From: Spirabiliibacterium mucosae
GTDB lineage: Bacteria > Pseudomonadota > Gammaproteobacteria > Enterobacterales > Pasteurellaceae
Length of the DNA stretch: 64,000 bases
Reading direction: 5' to 3'
NCBI RefSeq assembly: GCF_014884965.1
Contig: NZ_JABTBO010000009.1
Location: forward strand, 1 to 64,000
In this document: piece after piece, positions 1 to 10,816 of the stretch
Layout of the letters: every line of letters begins with the position of its first letter
Numbering within the stretch: position 1 is the stretch's first letter
The notes under the pieces: generated by a model
Databases searched by the model: none
What the model was told of the DNA's origin: nothing
The model's input: only the letters and a program-made list of their open reading frames with translations
Made by a program: the position numbers and the translations under genes

Positions 1-2328
1 TTTTAAATTTTGGGCAAAAAATGGATGTTTTGTGTGCCAATTGCCCTCCACCAGCGCCGCTTGGATAAAAATCTCTCGGCTGGCGATAGGATCAATGCGC
101 CCGTAATTAACGGGGCGGCTGGCAACAATCGGCAGGCCATACAGCACCACCTTTTCTTGGGCGATCACCGCACCTTTATTTTTCTCCCAATGCGGCTCGC
201 TGAAGCTCGACTTCACCAAGTGTGGTGCTAATGGCTCGACCCATTCAGGCTCAATTTTCGCCGCAATCCGCCCCCAGAGCTTGCTGGTTTCCACCAGCTC
301 TGCCACCATCACCCATTTCGGGTTTTTCTTAAACAGCGCTGAGCTTGGGAAGATGGCAAAGTGCGTGTTGCGCGCGCCCAGGTATTGCTGCTTTTCCGCC
401 TCTTTCATGCCAATGTGGGACAACAGCCCCGTGAGCAGCGCTTGATGAATGGCGGCATAATCGGCGGCCACACTGTTGATGTGCAGCCCCATTTCCCGCA
501 CGCTTAAGCGCAGCTGGTGATAAATATCCTGCCATTCGCGAATGCGTAAATAGTTCAAAAACTCCGCACGGCACAGTTTGCGAAATTGATTGGCGCTGAG
601 CGCCTTTTGCTGGCTTTGCAAATAATCCCACAAGTTGAGATAGGCAATGAAATCCGAGCTGTCATCTAAAAAGCGGCGATGTTTTTCATCGCTGGCTTGC
701 TGCTTGTCTTGCGGGCGCTCGCGCACGTCTTGAATCGATAGTGCCGAGACGATGATCATCACCTCACGCAGGCTGCCAAATCTGAGTGCACTTAACACCA
801 TTTTGCCCAGTCTCGGGTCAACCGGCAAAGCCGCCAAGCGCTTGCCGTCTTCGGTCAGCACGCGTTTTTCACCACTGCGGGTTTTGATGGTTTTGAACGC
901 TTGCAGCTCTTCAAGCAGCTTGATGCCGTCTTGGATGTAACGCCTGTCAGGCGCGTCCACAAAAGGGAAACGCTCAATGTCATCGAGACCAAGAGCGGTC
1001 ATTTGCAAAATGACCGACGCCAAATTGGTGCGCAAAATTTCAGGGTCGGTGAACTCAGGGCGTGCGTTAAAATCCTCTTCGGAATAAAGGCGAATACAAA
1101 TGCCCTCACTCACCCGCCCGCAGCGGCCTTTGCGCTGGTTGGCACTGGCTTGCGAAATTGCCTCAATCGGCAGCCGCTGCACCTTGGTGCGGTAACTGTA
1201 ACGCGAAATGCGCGCGGTGCCAGGGTCAATCACATATTTGATGCCCGGCACCGTGAGCGAGGTTTCCGCCACGTTGGTGGCCAACACAATGCGGCTAGTG
1301 CCCGTTGGGTGGAAAATTTTGTTTTGCTCTTGTGCGGAAAGGCGGGCATAAAGCGGCAAAATTTCCGTGTGCTTCAGCTGGTGCTTAGCCAGCGCATCGG
1401 CGGTGTCGCGGATTTCTCGCTCGCCGCTTAAAAAGATGAGAATATCGCCGCGCCCTTCGCGCTTGAGCTCGTCCACCGCATCTAAAATCCCTTGGATTTG
1501 ATCACTCTCTTCCTGTTCGGCTAATGGGCGATAACGCACCTCCACGGGATACGTGCGGCCAGAGACTTCAATAATCGGCGCGTTGTTGAAATGCTTTGAA
1601 AAGCGCTCCACATCAATGGTGGCGGAGGTGATGATCACCTTGAGATCAGGGCGTTTTGGCAGCAGTTGTTTGAGGTAGCCCAAAATAAAATCGTTATTCA
1701 AGCTGCGCTCGTGGGCCTCGTCGATGATCAAAGTATCGTAGCCATTCAAGAAGCGATCTTGCTGAATTTCGGCAAGCAAAATCCCGTCGGTCATCAGCTT
1801 GATGCGCGAGGCCTCACCCACCTGATCACTAAACCGCACTTTGTAGCCCACCAGCTCACCGAGTGGCGAGTTGAGCTCTTCGGCAATGCGCGTGGCCACC
1901 GAGCGCGCCGCTATCCGCCGCGGCTGGGTGTGGCCGATCATGCCCTTGGTGCCAAGGCCAAGTTCCAAGCACATTTTCGGCAGCTGGGTGGTTTTGCCCG
2001 AGCCGGTTTCGCCCGCGATAATCACCACTTGGTTATCGCGAATGGTGTTTAAAATTTCCTCACGCCGCGCGCTTACCGGCAAATCAGGGTACTCGATGGA
2101 AAGTGCGGTTTGCCGCTGCGCTAGGCGCAATTGCGCGCGCTCAATATCTCGCGCAATTTCTGCCGCGACCGCACTTTGCCCCTCGTCAGGCACTTTGCTC
2201 ATGCCCATTACACGTCGCTTCAAGCGCTGCTTGTCGGCAAGCATCACGGCATCGAGCTGGGCGAGCAGCGTTTTTTGCATAGGTGAAAGTGGTGACCGCA
2301 CTTTTTCTTTTTTATTCTTATCTTTCAT
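1..2328 (-). CDS. hrpA: ATP-dependent RNA helicase HrpA (3' end outside window)
   Basis: DEAH-box RNA helicase of the cytoplasm; in E. coli HrpA acts on mRNA processing and on stalled or collided ribosomes. My minus-strand translation from the ATG at 2328 runs open to the window edge (about 776 codons; the family is near 1300). Visible motifs: Walker A GETGSGKTT about residue 105, DEAH box IIDEAHERS, SAT motif ITSATID, then the HA2/OB-fold region with the typical HrpA stretch EPEWVEPLAPHLVKSSF. The gene begins 9 bp after the uvrB stop, so it is probably co-transcribed with uvrB. A later in-frame ATG exists at about residue 17, so the exact start is less sure than the identity. Confidence 0.93.
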   Translation of the reverse strand, partial: MKDKNKKEKVRSPLSPMQKTLLAQLDAVMLADKQRLKRRVMGMSKVPDEGQSAVAAEIARDIERAQLRLAQRQTALSIEYPDLPVSARREEILNTIRDNQVVIIAGETGSGKTTQLPKMCLELGLGTKGMIGHTQPRRIAARSVATRIAEELNSPLGELVGYKVRFSDQVGEASRIKLMTDGILLAEIQQDRFLNGYDTLIIDEAHERSLNNDFILGYLKQLLPKRPDLKVIITSATIDVERFSKHFNNAPIIEVSGRTYPVEVRYRPLAEQEESDQIQGILDAVDELKREGRGDILIFLSGEREIRDTADALAKHQLKHTEILPLYARLSAQEQNKIFHPTGTSRIVLATNVAETSLTVPGIKYVIDPGTARISRYSYRTKVQRLPIEAISQASANQRKGRCGRVSEGICIRLYSEEDFNARPEFTDPEILRTNLASVILQMTALGLDDIERFPFVDAPDRRYIQDGIKLLEELQAFKTIKTRSGEKRVLTEDGKRLAALPVDPRLGKMVLSALRFGSLREVMIIVSALSIQDVRERPQDKQQASDEKHRRFLDDSSDFIAYLNLWDYLQSQQKALSANQFRKLCRAEFLNYLRIREWQDIYHQLRLSVREMGLHINSVAADYAAIHQALLTGLLSHIGMKEAEKQQYLGARNTHFAIFPSSALFKKNPKWVMVAELVETSKLWGRIAAKIEPEWVEPLAPHLVKSSFSEPHWEKNKGAVIAQEKVVLYGLPIVASRPVNYGRIDPIASREIFIQAALVEGNWHTKHPFFAQNLK

Positions 2329-2337
2329 ATCTGTCCG

Positions 2338-4380
2338 TTAAATCTTCACAAACTGTTCGCGCAGTTGGTGGAGTTGGTCGCGCACGGCGGCGGCTTGTTC
2401 AAACTCCAAGTTTTGAGCGTGGTGATACATTTGTTGTTCGAGTTTTTTGATTTGTTGCTCAAATTCTTTGGCGTTTTTCGGCATATCGATGCTGTTGGCC
2501 ACCAAATCGGCGAGTTTTTGTTTGCTTTGGGCTTTTTGTTTGGTTTTGCGCGAGCCGCCTTGGCCGATGTCGAGCAACTCGCCCACTTTTTTGTTCAGCG
2601 CTTGCGGTTTCAGGCCGTGCTCGGCGTTGAACGCCATCTGTTTTTCGCGCCGGCGTTCGGTTTCATCAATGGCTTTGCGCATCGAGTTGGTGATGGTGTC
2701 GGCATACAAAATCGCCTTACCGTTGAGGTTCCGCGCCGCCCGGCCGATGGTTTGAATCAGCGAGCGCTCGGAGCGCAAAAAGCCCTCTTTGTCGGCATCC
2801 AAAATCGCCACCAACGACACCTCTGGAATATCCAACCCCTCACGCAGCAAGTTGATGCCCACCAGCACATCAAACTCGCCAAGGCGCAAATCGCGGATGA
2901 TTTCCACCCGCTCGACGGTGTCGATATCGGAGTGCAAATAGCGCACGCGCACGCCGTGCTCTTCGAGGTAATCAGTGAGATCTTCAGCCATGCGTTTGGT
3001 CAGCGTGGTCACCAGCACCCGCTCGTTATTGTCTGACCGCACTTTGATTTCTGACAGCAAATCATCGACTTGCGTAGCCACAGGGCGCACCTCCAGCACA
3101 GGGTCAAGCAGCCCTGTTGGGCGCACCACTTGGTCGATCACCTCGCCACCCGATTTTTCCAGCTCGTAAGGGCCCGGTGTGGCGGAAATATAAATCGTTT
3201 GCGGCGCCAGGCGCTCAAACTCTTCAAATTTCAGCGGGCGATTATCCAGCGCCGACGGCAGGCGGAAGCCGTATTCCACCAGCGTTTCTTTGCGTGAGCG
3301 GTCGCCGCGATACATCCCGCCGATTTGCGGAATGGTCACGTGGGATTCATCAATAAACAGCAAGCCGTCGGCTGGCAGGTAGTCAAACAGCGTTGGCGGC
3401 GGCTCACCGGCTTTGCGCCCTGAAAGGTAGCGCGAGTAGTTTTCAATCCCCGAGCAGTAGCCGAGCTCGTTCATCATTTCAATGTCAAACTGAGTGCGTT
3501 GAGTGATGCGCTGCTCTTCTAGCAATTTGTTTTCTTTCAGCAAAAATTCACGCCGCTCGGCAAGCTCCAGCTTGATTTGCTCAATGGCCTGTAAAATGCG
3601 CTCACGCGGGGTGACGTAGTGAGTTTTCGGGTAAATGGTGTAACGCGGAATGGCGCCAAAATTATGGCCGGTGAGCGGGTCGAATAGGCTTAAACGCTCA
3701 ATTTCATCATCAAACAACTCCACCCGCAGCGCTTCGTCTTCTGACTCGGCGGGAAAGATGTCGATCACCTCGCCGCGCACGCGGAATGTCCCGCGCTGGA
3801 AGGCTTGATCATTGCGGGTGTATTGCAGCTCGGCCAAGCGCGTTAAAATATCGCGCTGGTTGATGATTTCACCGGCTTGCAGGTGCAGCATCATTTTCAA
3901 ATAAGAATCAGGGTCGCCAAGGCCGTAAATGGCGGAAACGGAGGCCACCACGATGGTGTCGCGCCGCTCAAGAAAGGATTTAGTCGCCGACAGGCGCATT
4001 TGCTCGATTTGGTCATTCACCGAGGCATCTTTTTCAATAAACGTGTCGCTGGCGGGCACATAGGCCTCAGGTTGGTAATAATCGTAGTAAGAAACAAAAT
4101 ACTCCACCGCATTTTCTGGGAAAAACGCCTTCATCTCGGCATAAAGCTGCGCAGCCAGCGTTTTATTCGGCGCAAACACCATCGCAGGCCGGTTGAGGCG
4201 GGCGATGACATTGGCCATGGTGAAGGTTTTGCCCGAGCCGGTGACACCCAGCAAAGTTTGGTGCGCCAGGCCACTTTCCAACCCGTCGATGATCTTTTCG
4301 ATCGCCTGCGGTTGATCGCCTGAGGGGGCAAACTCGCTGTGCAATTTAAAGGGCTTGGCTTTTAGGTGCGATTTCGACAT
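2338..4380 (-). CDS. uvrB: UvrABC system protein B
   Basis: Damage-verifying helicase subunit of nucleotide excision repair; it is loaded by UvrA and recruits UvrC for incision. The 680-residue product has the normal family length. Visible: Walker A GVTGSGKT at residues 45-52, the beta-hairpin region with [13 protein letters not shown] near residue 95-110, helicase motif II DESH near 345, helicase motif VI region RAARNLNG, and a C-terminal UVR domain for UvrC contact. I saw no clear LexA box (CTG-N10-CAG type) just upstream, so SOS control is not supported from sequence here. hrpA follows 9 bp downstream. Confidence 0.97.
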   Translation of the reverse strand: MSKSHLKAKPFKLHSEFAPSGDQPQAIEKIIDGLESGLAHQTLLGVTGSGKTFTMANVIARLNRPAMVFAPNKTLAAQLYAEMKAFFPENAVEYFVSYYDYYQPEAYVPASDTFIEKDASVNDQIEQMRLSATKSFLERRDTIVVASVSAIYGLGDPDSYLKMMLHLQAGEIINQRDILTRLAELQYTRNDQAFQRGTFRVRGEVIDIFPAESEDEALRVELFDDEIERLSLFDPLTGHNFGAIPRYTIYPKTHYVTPRERILQAIEQIKLELAERREFLLKENKLLEEQRITQRTQFDIEMMNELGYCSGIENYSRYLSGRKAGEPPPTLFDYLPADGLLFIDESHVTIPQIGGMYRGDRSRKETLVEYGFRLPSALDNRPLKFEEFERLAPQTIYISATPGPYELEKSGGEVIDQVVRPTGLLDPVLEVRPVATQVDDLLSEIKVRSDNNERVLVTTLTKRMAEDLTDYLEEHGVRVRYLHSDIDTVERVEIIRDLRLGEFDVLVGINLLREGLDIPEVSLVAILDADKEGFLRSERSLIQTIGRAARNLNGKAILYADTITNSMRKAIDETERRREKQMAFNAEHGLKPQALNKKVGELLDIGQGGSRKTKQKAQSKQKLADLVANSIDMPKNAKEFEQQIKKLEQQMYHHAQNLEFEQAAAVRDQLHQLREQFVKI

Positions 4381-4700
4381 GCGTTTCTCGGTTGTGACAA
4401 AGTTGCGCTGATTTTAGCATAAATTTTTTGAAAATTCTTATCGCAGTTATCGGCCAAATCTCTACCTAAAGTGCGGTATAAAAGGCGCTGAAACGATTAA
4501 AAAAAGAAAGCGATTTTGGGCTTTTTACACAGACAAAAAGATGTCAAGTGGCGGGCTTCAAATTTTTGAAAAAAATTCTCAAAAAAAGACTAGATTTTTT
4601 TAACGTGTTGATATTTCGATAAAAGTTATTTTATAGTCAAATTTGACGTCAGGCCTGATAAACCGCATTATTCCTATAATTTATGGCATTGACCCAAAAC

Positions 4701-4771
4701 TAGTCCACAAAGTTATCCACAGCTGATGTGGATATAAAATCGCGCGTTGTCATCTGCGCAAAATTTACACA
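4701..4771. promoter_or_regulatory. DnaA-box cluster, DARS1-like
   Basis: Four DnaA-box-like 9-mers in 71 bp: TAGTCCACA at 4701-4709 (two mismatches to TTWTNCACA), a perfect TTATCCACA at 4713-4721, an inverted ATATCCACA on the minus strand at 4727-4735 (one mismatch, 5 bp away) and ATTTACACA at 4763-4771 (one mismatch). A further consensus box lies at 4523-4531. In E. coli the DnaA-reactivating sequence DARS1 lies in the intergenic region just upstream of uvrB, which is exactly where this cluster is, about 320-390 bp before the uvrB start. Identification as DARS1 is inference from position and box arrangement. Confidence 0.55.
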
Positions 4772-4778
4772 ACAGTGC

Positions 4779-4807
4779 TTGACAAGGCAAAACGAACTCA
4801 CTAAGAT
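4779..4807 (+). promoter_or_regulatory. Sigma-70 promoter of tRNA-Asn
   Basis: Consensus -35 TTGACA at 4779-4784, 17-bp spacer, -10 TAAGAT at 4802-4807. Transcription would start near 4814, about 30 bp before the tRNA. A good match for a stable-RNA promoter. Confidence 0.75.
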
Positions 4808-4845
4808 AAGCACCCTTGATTTGCCACGGCAATCAACAAGTTTAT

Positions 4846-4921
4846 TCCTCCTTAGTTCAGTCGGTAGAACGGCGGACTGTTAATCCGTATGTCGCTGGTT
4901 CAAGTCCAGCAGGAGGAGCCA
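4846..4921 (+). tRNA. tRNA-Asn (GUU)
   Basis: 76-nt cloverleaf read directly: acceptor TCCTCCT pairs with AGGAGGA, discriminator G, encoded CCA at 4919-4921, anticodon GTT at 4879-4881, T-loop GGTTCAAGTCC. It has its own promoter and no partner tRNA. Confidence 0.97.
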
Positions 4922-5057
4922 CTTTTCTCTATTGGTTGGCTTTTTATTTGTCTCCTTTTGTAAAACGCTTTTGATAGCCAATAGAGCTTAGCCCTTAATT
5001 GTTGTACAATTATGGGCTTTATTTTTATCTGAAACCGCACTTTGCATTGGGGGCGCC

Positions 5058-6023
5058 ATGACACTAACGTATGCCATTTTAGCCATCATCATTGGTCTTG
5101 CCGTGCTGGTGTGGAGTGCCGATCGTTTTGTTGAAGGGGCAAGTGCGTTGGCCAACCACTTTGGCATGCCGAAAATTTTGATCGGCATGTTGATCGTCGG
5201 CTTTGGCACCTCCGCGCCCGAGATTGTAGTCTCCGCCACCTCGGCCCTTGAAGGCAACCCTGGCATCGCGTTGGGCAATGCTTATGGCTCGAACATTGCC
5301 AACCTCGCTTTGATTTTAGGCGTGACCGCGGTTATCAGCCCCATTTTGGTCGCGCCCAGCACGCTACGCAAAGAGCTGCCGCAATTGCTGCTCGCCACGC
5401 TGATTTCCATCGCCCTGCTCTTCGATGGCGAAGTCTCCCGCCTTGATGGCGCGATCTTACTGCTCCTTTTTGCTGCCTTTATGAGCTGGAGTGTTTATCA
5501 AGCCCTGCGCGCCAAATACCGCCCGCATGAAGCCATTGAAATCGACACCAGCATCAGCTTGGGCAAAGCCGCTGCATTGCTCGTTATCGGCCTGGTGCTG
5601 CTGGTGGCCAGCTCTCAGCTGCTGGTGGCAGGTGCGGTGTTCATCGCACAGGCTTTTGGCGTGAGTGATTTGGTGATTGGCTTAACCGTGATTGCCATCG
5701 GCACCTCGCTGCCAGAGCTGGCCTCTTCCATTTCTGCTGCGCGCCAGCATCAACACGATCTTGCCCTTGGCAATGTGATTGGCTCGAATATGTTCAACAC
5801 CCTCGCCGTGGTGGGGCTGGCAGGCGCCATCAAGCCAATGAACGCGGGCTTTGATGTTGTCTATCGCGACATGCCCGTGATGCTGACGTTGACATTGCTG
5901 CTGTTTGTAATTGGTTATCGCTACCGCGCGCCAAGCGGGCACATTTACCGCTGGGCGGGGGCGCTGCTGCTGTTGTGCTATATTGCCTACAACGCCTATA
6001 TTTTCCTCAGCCTGCGTGGCTAG
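5058..6023 (+). CDS. Calcium/sodium antiporter family protein (YrbG-like)
   Basis: Inner-membrane protein of the CaCA cation/Ca2+ exchanger superfamily, 321 residues, about ten membrane segments. The two inverted alpha repeats are clear: GFGTSAPEIVVSA followed by GNAYGSNIANL in the N-terminal half and AIGTSLPELASSI followed by GNVIGSNMFNT in the C-terminal half; the acidic residues in the APE and LPE motifs are the ion-binding residues of the family. Closest named relative from memory is E. coli YrbG. Here it stands alone between tRNA-Asn and ettA, not in an lpt/mla cluster. An uptake sequence sits just before the start (5034-5044). Confidence 0.88.
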   Translation: MTLTYAILAIIIGLAVLVWSADRFVEGASALANHFGMPKILIGMLIVGFGTSAPEIVVSATSALEGNPGIALGNAYGSNIANLALILGVTAVISPILVAPSTLRKELPQLLLATLISIALLFDGEVSRLDGAILLLLFAAFMSWSVYQALRAKYRPHEAIEIDTSISLGKAAALLVIGLVLLVASSQLLVAGAVFIAQAFGVSDLVIGLTVIAIGTSLPELASSISAARQHQHDLALGNVIGSNMFNTLAVVGLAGAIKPMNAGFDVVYRDMPVMLTLTLLLFVIGYRYRAPSGHIYRWAGALLLLCYIAYNAYIFLSLRG

Positions 6024-6091
6024 TGGCGGTGGCTTAAACCGCACTTTTAGGCTAAAATAGCCTTTGATTTACACCACAAAATGGAACCTTT

Positions 6092-7760
6092 ATGTCTACC
6101 CAATTTGTTTATACCATGCACCGCGTGGGCAAAGTTGTCCCACCGAAGCGACACATTCTGAAAAATATCTCTTTAAGCTTTTTCCCTGGCGCGAAAATTG
6201 GCGTGCTCGGCCTTAACGGCGCAGGGAAATCCACCTTGCTGCGCATTATGGCCGGCATCGACACCGACATTGAAGGTGAAGCGCGCCCGCAACCTGGCAT
6301 TAAAATTGGCTACCTGCCGCAAGAGCCAAAACTCGAGCCGCAACAAACGGTGAAAGAAGCGGTTGAAGAGGCCGTGAGTGAGGTGAAAACCGCACTTTCA
6401 CGCCTTGACCAAGTTTATGCCGCCTACGCCGAGCCAGATGCAGACTTTGACGCCCTCGCCGCCGAGCAAGCTGAGCTTGAGGCGATTATTCAAGCCCACG
6501 ATGGGCATAATCTCGACAATCAGCTCGAGCGCGCCGCCGATGCCCTACGCCTGCCGGATTGGGATGCCAAAATTGAAAATCTCTCAGGGGGTGAACGTCG
6601 CCGCGTGGCATTGTGCCGCTTGCTGCTTGAAAAGCCCGATATGCTGCTGCTCGATGAGCCAACCAACCACTTAGACGCGGAATCCGTTGCCTGGCTTGAG
6701 CGCTTTCTGCACGACTACGAAGGCACCGTGGTGGCCATCACCCACGACCGCTACTTCCTTGACAACGTGGCCGGCTGGATCCTCGAGCTTGACCGCGGTG
6801 AAGGCATCCCGTGGGAGGGCAACTACTCTTCTTGGCTGGAACAAAAGAAAACGCCTAGCCCAAGAAGCGGCGAGCGAAAGCGCACGCCAAAAATCCATTG
6901 AGAAAGAGCTTGAATGGGTGCGCCAAAATCCAAAAGGCCGCCAAGCCAAAAGCAAGGCTCGCATGGCGCGCTTTGAAGAGCTTAATTCCAGCGAATACCA
7001 AAAACGCAACGAAACCAACGAGTTGTTTATCCCGCCTGGTGAGCGCTTGGGTGACAAAGTCATTGAAGTGAAAAACTTATCCAAAAGCTACGGCAACCGC
7101 ACTTTGATTGACGATCTCTCCTTTACGATTCCAAAAGGCGCGATTGTCGGCATCATCGGGGCTAACGGCGCAGGTAAATCGACACTGTTTAGAATGCTCA
7201 GCGGCCAAGAGCAGCCCGACAGTGGTGAAATCACCCTCGGTGAAACGGTGAAACTCGCCTGTGTGGATCAATTCCGTGATGCGATGGACGACAAAAAAAC
7301 CGTGTGGGAGGAAGTCTCTGGCGGGTTAGACATCATGAAGATCGGCAATTTCGAGATCCCAAGCCGCGCTTATGTGGGGCGGTTTAACTTCAAAGGGGTT
7401 GACCAGCAAAAACGCGTCGGCGAGCTCTCTGGCGGTGAACGCGGGCGGTTGCATTTGGCTAAATTGCTGCAAGCCGGTGGCAACGTGCTGTTACTCGATG
7501 AACCAACCAACGACCTCGACGTGGAAACCCTGCGCGCGTTGGAAAATGCGATTTTGGAATTCCCAGGCTGTGCCTTGGTGATTTCCCATGACCGTTGGTT
7601 CTTAGACCGCATCGCGACCCACATTCTCGACTACGGCGATGAAGGCAACGTCACCTTCTATGAAGGCAACTTCTCTGACTATGAAGAGTGGAAGAAGAAA
7701 ACTTACGGTGCCGAAGCCCTAGAGCCGAAGCGGATGAAATACAAACGCATTGCGAAATAA
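6092..7760 (+). pseudogene. ettA: Energy-dependent translational throttle protein EttA (frame broken at A runs)
   Basis: ABC-F protein that binds the ribosomal E site and gates early elongation according to ATP/ADP. The sequence reads as two overlapping frames: residues 1-252 ([14 protein letters not shown] start, Walker A GLNGAGKS, signature [13 protein letters not shown]) in one frame, then the linker, second Walker A GANGAGKS and C-terminus KRMKYKRIAK in another. The break is at 6843-6851, two runs of four A around a G. Making both runs five A gives SSWLEQKEKRLAQE, aligned with E. coli LEQKDQRLAQE, and a 556-residue product (E. coli 555). A single extra base would also fix the frame but would leave the linker one residue short. 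All catalytic motifs are intact, so consensus error is more likely than decay. Confidence 0.9.
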
Positions 7761-7763
7761 GGT

Positions 7764-7794
7764 AAAGTGCGGTCAAGTTGACCGCACTTTTTTA
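7764..7794. terminator. Uptake-sequence inverted pair, convergent terminator
   Basis: AAAGTGCGGTC at 7764-7774 and its reverse complement ending at 7790, followed on the plus strand by a T run. It lies between the convergent ends of ettA (7760) and the ElyC-like gene (7792) and could serve both. The hairpin consists of two opposed DNA uptake sequences. Confidence 0.8.
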
Positions 7795-8556
7795 TTTCAT
7801 GATGTTGAGTTTCAACACCCAATAGCCCAGCCACTCTTTCAGCGCCTGTTGGCTGCTGGTGAGTGCCGATGCCTGCGGGATGTAGTTGATCACGCCACTG
7901 TCGAGCTCCATTTGGGTGTTGACCATGCCAGGCAGCACGGTGAACCCTTGGCGCTCAAACAAAAACTTGGCGCGCTGCATGTGCCAATCATTAGTGACCA
8001 GCACGATGGTTGGGTTTTTGATGCCGTCTTTTTCCAGCACCTCACGGCTGAGCCGTGCGTTTTCAGTGGTGGTGTGGGATTTGTTTTCAATCCATTTTGG
8101 TTGAATGTTGAAATAATAGTGGTATTCACGCGCCATGGCATCGGCTTCAGCCTCGCAGTCAAACAAGCTGCCACCAGTAACCAGCAATGGCAGGCCCGTT
8201 TTTTTGTGCAGTTGCGCGCCAAAGCGCATGCGCTCAAGGGGCATGCCGCCGATAGTACATTCATGAATGCCCAGATCGCTTTCACGCACGCCGCCACCGA
8301 GCACCACGATTAAATCCCCTTGCTTGAATTGCTCAAGCGTTGGCAAGGTTAAATGCGCGGTCAGCGATTTTTGCAAATGGTGCGCGACAAACGGCGTGCT
8401 GAGCAAAAACAGCAAACCGATGCCGAGCATCGAACTCACGCGCGCTAGCCATTTCCACTCAAGGTAATAACACAGCAGTGCAAAAAGCAACAGCAAAATA
8501 ATATTAAACGGCGGCAATAAGGCATTCAGCAGCACTTTGCGTAAAACAATATCCAT
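7792..8556 (-). CDS. DUF218 membrane protein, ElyC/YdcF-like
   Basis: About 254 residues: two N-terminal membrane segments (residues about 10-30 and 38-58), then a DUF218 domain beginning DLIVVLGGG, with TGG and an NDWHMQRA motif typical of the family. E. coli ElyC, of the same size and layout, affects lipid II/undecaprenyl phosphate recycling and envelope integrity; which paralogue this is cannot be decided by eye. The ATG at 8556 is preferred over a GTG two codons upstream because GGAG lies 5 nt before it. An uptake sequence falls near the 5' end of the gene (about 8532). Confidence 0.8.
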   Translation of the reverse strand: MDIVLRKVLLNALLPPFNIILLLLFALLCYYLEWKWLARVSSMLGIGLLFLLSTPFVAHHLQKSLTAHLTLPTLEQFKQGDLIVVLGGGVRESDLGIHECTIGGMPLERMRFGAQLHKKTGLPLLVTGGSLFDCEAEADAMAREYHYYFNIQPKWIENKSHTTTENARLSREVLEKDGIKNPTIVLVTNDWHMQRAKFLFERQGFTVLPGMVNTQMELDSGVINYIPQASALTSSQQALKEWLGYWVLKLNIMK

Positions 8557-8613
8557 CAACACTCCACGAAAAAGGGCTCAATGGCCCTTAGTATAACAAA
8601 ATTTTATCACCGC

Positions 8614-9541
<928 letters not shown>

Positions 9542-9570
9542 AAAATAAACAGCATTGGGGTGTAAGTCAA
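9542..9570 (-). promoter_or_regulatory. metF promoter
   Basis: On the minus strand: -35 TTGACT (9570-9565), 17-bp spacer, -10 TATTTT (9547-9542). The predicted start, near 9535, falls within the met boxes. Confidence 0.65.
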
Positions 9571-9612
9571 CGTGGATATTTTCACATTAAACGTGAATAA
9601 ATTTCATAATTG

Positions 9613-10695
9613 CTATTTTTCACCATTACCGAGAATATAGGCTAATTTTTCGGTCGCTGGGTTGGCCTCAAGGGCGATTTTGGTTGCCATGGTCAGCGGC
9701 ACCGAGAGGAACATCCCCACAATCCCGAGCAGCCAGCCCCAGAAAATCAATGAGATAAATACAATCAAGGTCGAAAGCCCCAACCGTGAGCCCATCATTT
9801 TTGGCTCCACCACGCTGCCCACCACAATATTAATTGCGGTGTAGGTGGCAATCAGCACCACGCCTTCGAGCACGCCATTGAGAATAAAGGCTTGAGTCAC
9901 AGCTGGAATCGCGGCGATGATTGACCCGATATTCGGCACATAGTTGAGTAAAAAGGCCAATGTTCCCCACAAAATGGCATATTGCACGCCGAGCAGCTTG
10001 AGCACAACATAGATGACAATCCCCGTCATGATGCTGGTGATGGTTTTGATCGACAAATATTGAATCACGCCGTCCACCACGCGATAAACATCACTTTTCA
10101 CCTGGCGCTGCTCGCCCACAGTTTGACCACTGACAAGGTAGTTAAGCTTGCGCTTGGCCAGTGGGATTTCAGAGAGCATAAACACCACAATCAAAAACAG
10201 CACAAACACATCACTGACCATGCCAGACACTTGGCCCAGTGCGTTGCTGACAAAATTCATCACCGTGTTAGGGTCAAAACTTTCAGCCACTTTTTGCCGT
10301 GGAATCAAGGCATCCAAGTTGTAATGCTGCGCCCAATTGAGCAGCCAGTGCATTTTTTCGGTCAGCAGTGTTTTGTATTGCGGCAATGAGGCGGTAAATT
10401 CGTTAATTGACGCACCAATCATTGAAGCGAAAATGCTAAAGCCGATAAAAATCACCAGCAGCAAAATGCCAATCGCCAACCATTGTGGGATTTTGTAGCG
10501 CATCATTTTTTTAATCAACGGTGAGCACACAATGGCGATAAACAATGCCAACAACAATGGCGTGAGCAAATCAGCTGCTGCTTTCACGCCGGCCAAAATC
10601 ACAATGGCACAAGCGAGAGTCACCACCACCGGGACAAAATGGGTGTGGTAATGTTCAGGGTGAAGTTGAATATTCGGATCCTGCTTTTTTTCCAT
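9613..10695 (-). CDS. AI-2E family transporter
   Basis: 360-residue inner-membrane protein of the AI-2E exporter/PerM family. Two N-terminal membrane segments (about 22-40 and 45-65) are followed by a long soluble loop with amphipathic helices (about 95-150) and a C-terminal block of five or so membrane segments with the family motif LNYVPNIGSIIAAIP. Members export autoinducer-2 (TqsA), move Na+/Li+ with H+, or have unknown substrates (YdiK); sequence alone does not separate these. It is on the same strand as metF, but the metF promoter lies in the gap at 9542-9612, so the two are separate units. Confidence 0.85.
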   Translation of the reverse strand: MEKKQDPNIQLHPEHYHTHFVPVVVTLACAIVILAGVKAAADLLTPLLLALFIAIVCSPLIKKMMRYKIPQWLAIGILLLVIFIGFSIFASMIGASINEFTASLPQYKTLLTEKMHWLLNWAQHYNLDALIPRQKVAESFDPNTVMNFVSNALGQVSGMVSDVFVLFLIVVFMLSEIPLAKRKLNYLVSGQTVGEQRQVKSDVYRVVDGVIQYLSIKTITSIMTGIVIYVVLKLLGVQYAILWGTLAFLLNYVPNIGSIIAAIPAVTQAFILNGVLEGVVLIATYTAINIVVGSVVEPKMMGSRLGLSTLIVFISLIFWGWLLGIVGMFLSVPLTMATKIALEANPATEKLAYILGNGEK

Positions 10696-10770
10696 AATCT
10701 GACTTCCAATAAAAATGAGCGAGCGTATTATACCCGCTTTTCATTCACACCGCACTTTTAATTACACATG

Positions 10771-10795
10771 AAAAAACCCAGCCGAAGCTGGGTTT
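10771..10795 (-). terminator. ompA terminator
   Basis: Stem AAACCCAGC (10774-10782) and GCTGGGTTT (10787-10795) with a 4-nt loop; on the minus strand it is followed by a run of six T. It lies about 20 bp after the ompA stop. Confidence 0.9.
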
Positions 10796-10816
10796 AAAAC
10801 GCGATGTAATCAATGA

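Larger units (their letters stand above)
4381..4845. other. Intergenic region uvrB to tRNA-Asn
   Basis: 465 bp without a gene. It contains one uptake sequence (near 4475), an A/T-rich stretch at about 4555-4680 with several A and T runs, a lone consensus DnaA box TTTTACACA at 4523-4531, the denser DnaA-box cluster at 4701-4771 and the tRNA-Asn promoter at 4779-4807. I found no Dam site (GATC) on reading it, which argues against a replication origin. Confidence 0.7.

Noticed and set aside
4381..4845. Possible chromosomal replication origin
   Set aside because: DnaA boxes and an A/T-rich stretch are present, but no GATC sites were seen and the locus (upstream of uvrB) fits DARS1 better; oriC in relatives lies by other genes.
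4922..5010. Long-loop inverted repeat CTCTATTGG...CCAATAGAG after tRNA-Asn
   Set aside because: The loop is about 40 nt and the stem is short and imperfect; it could be part of a weak terminator but is not firm enough to call.
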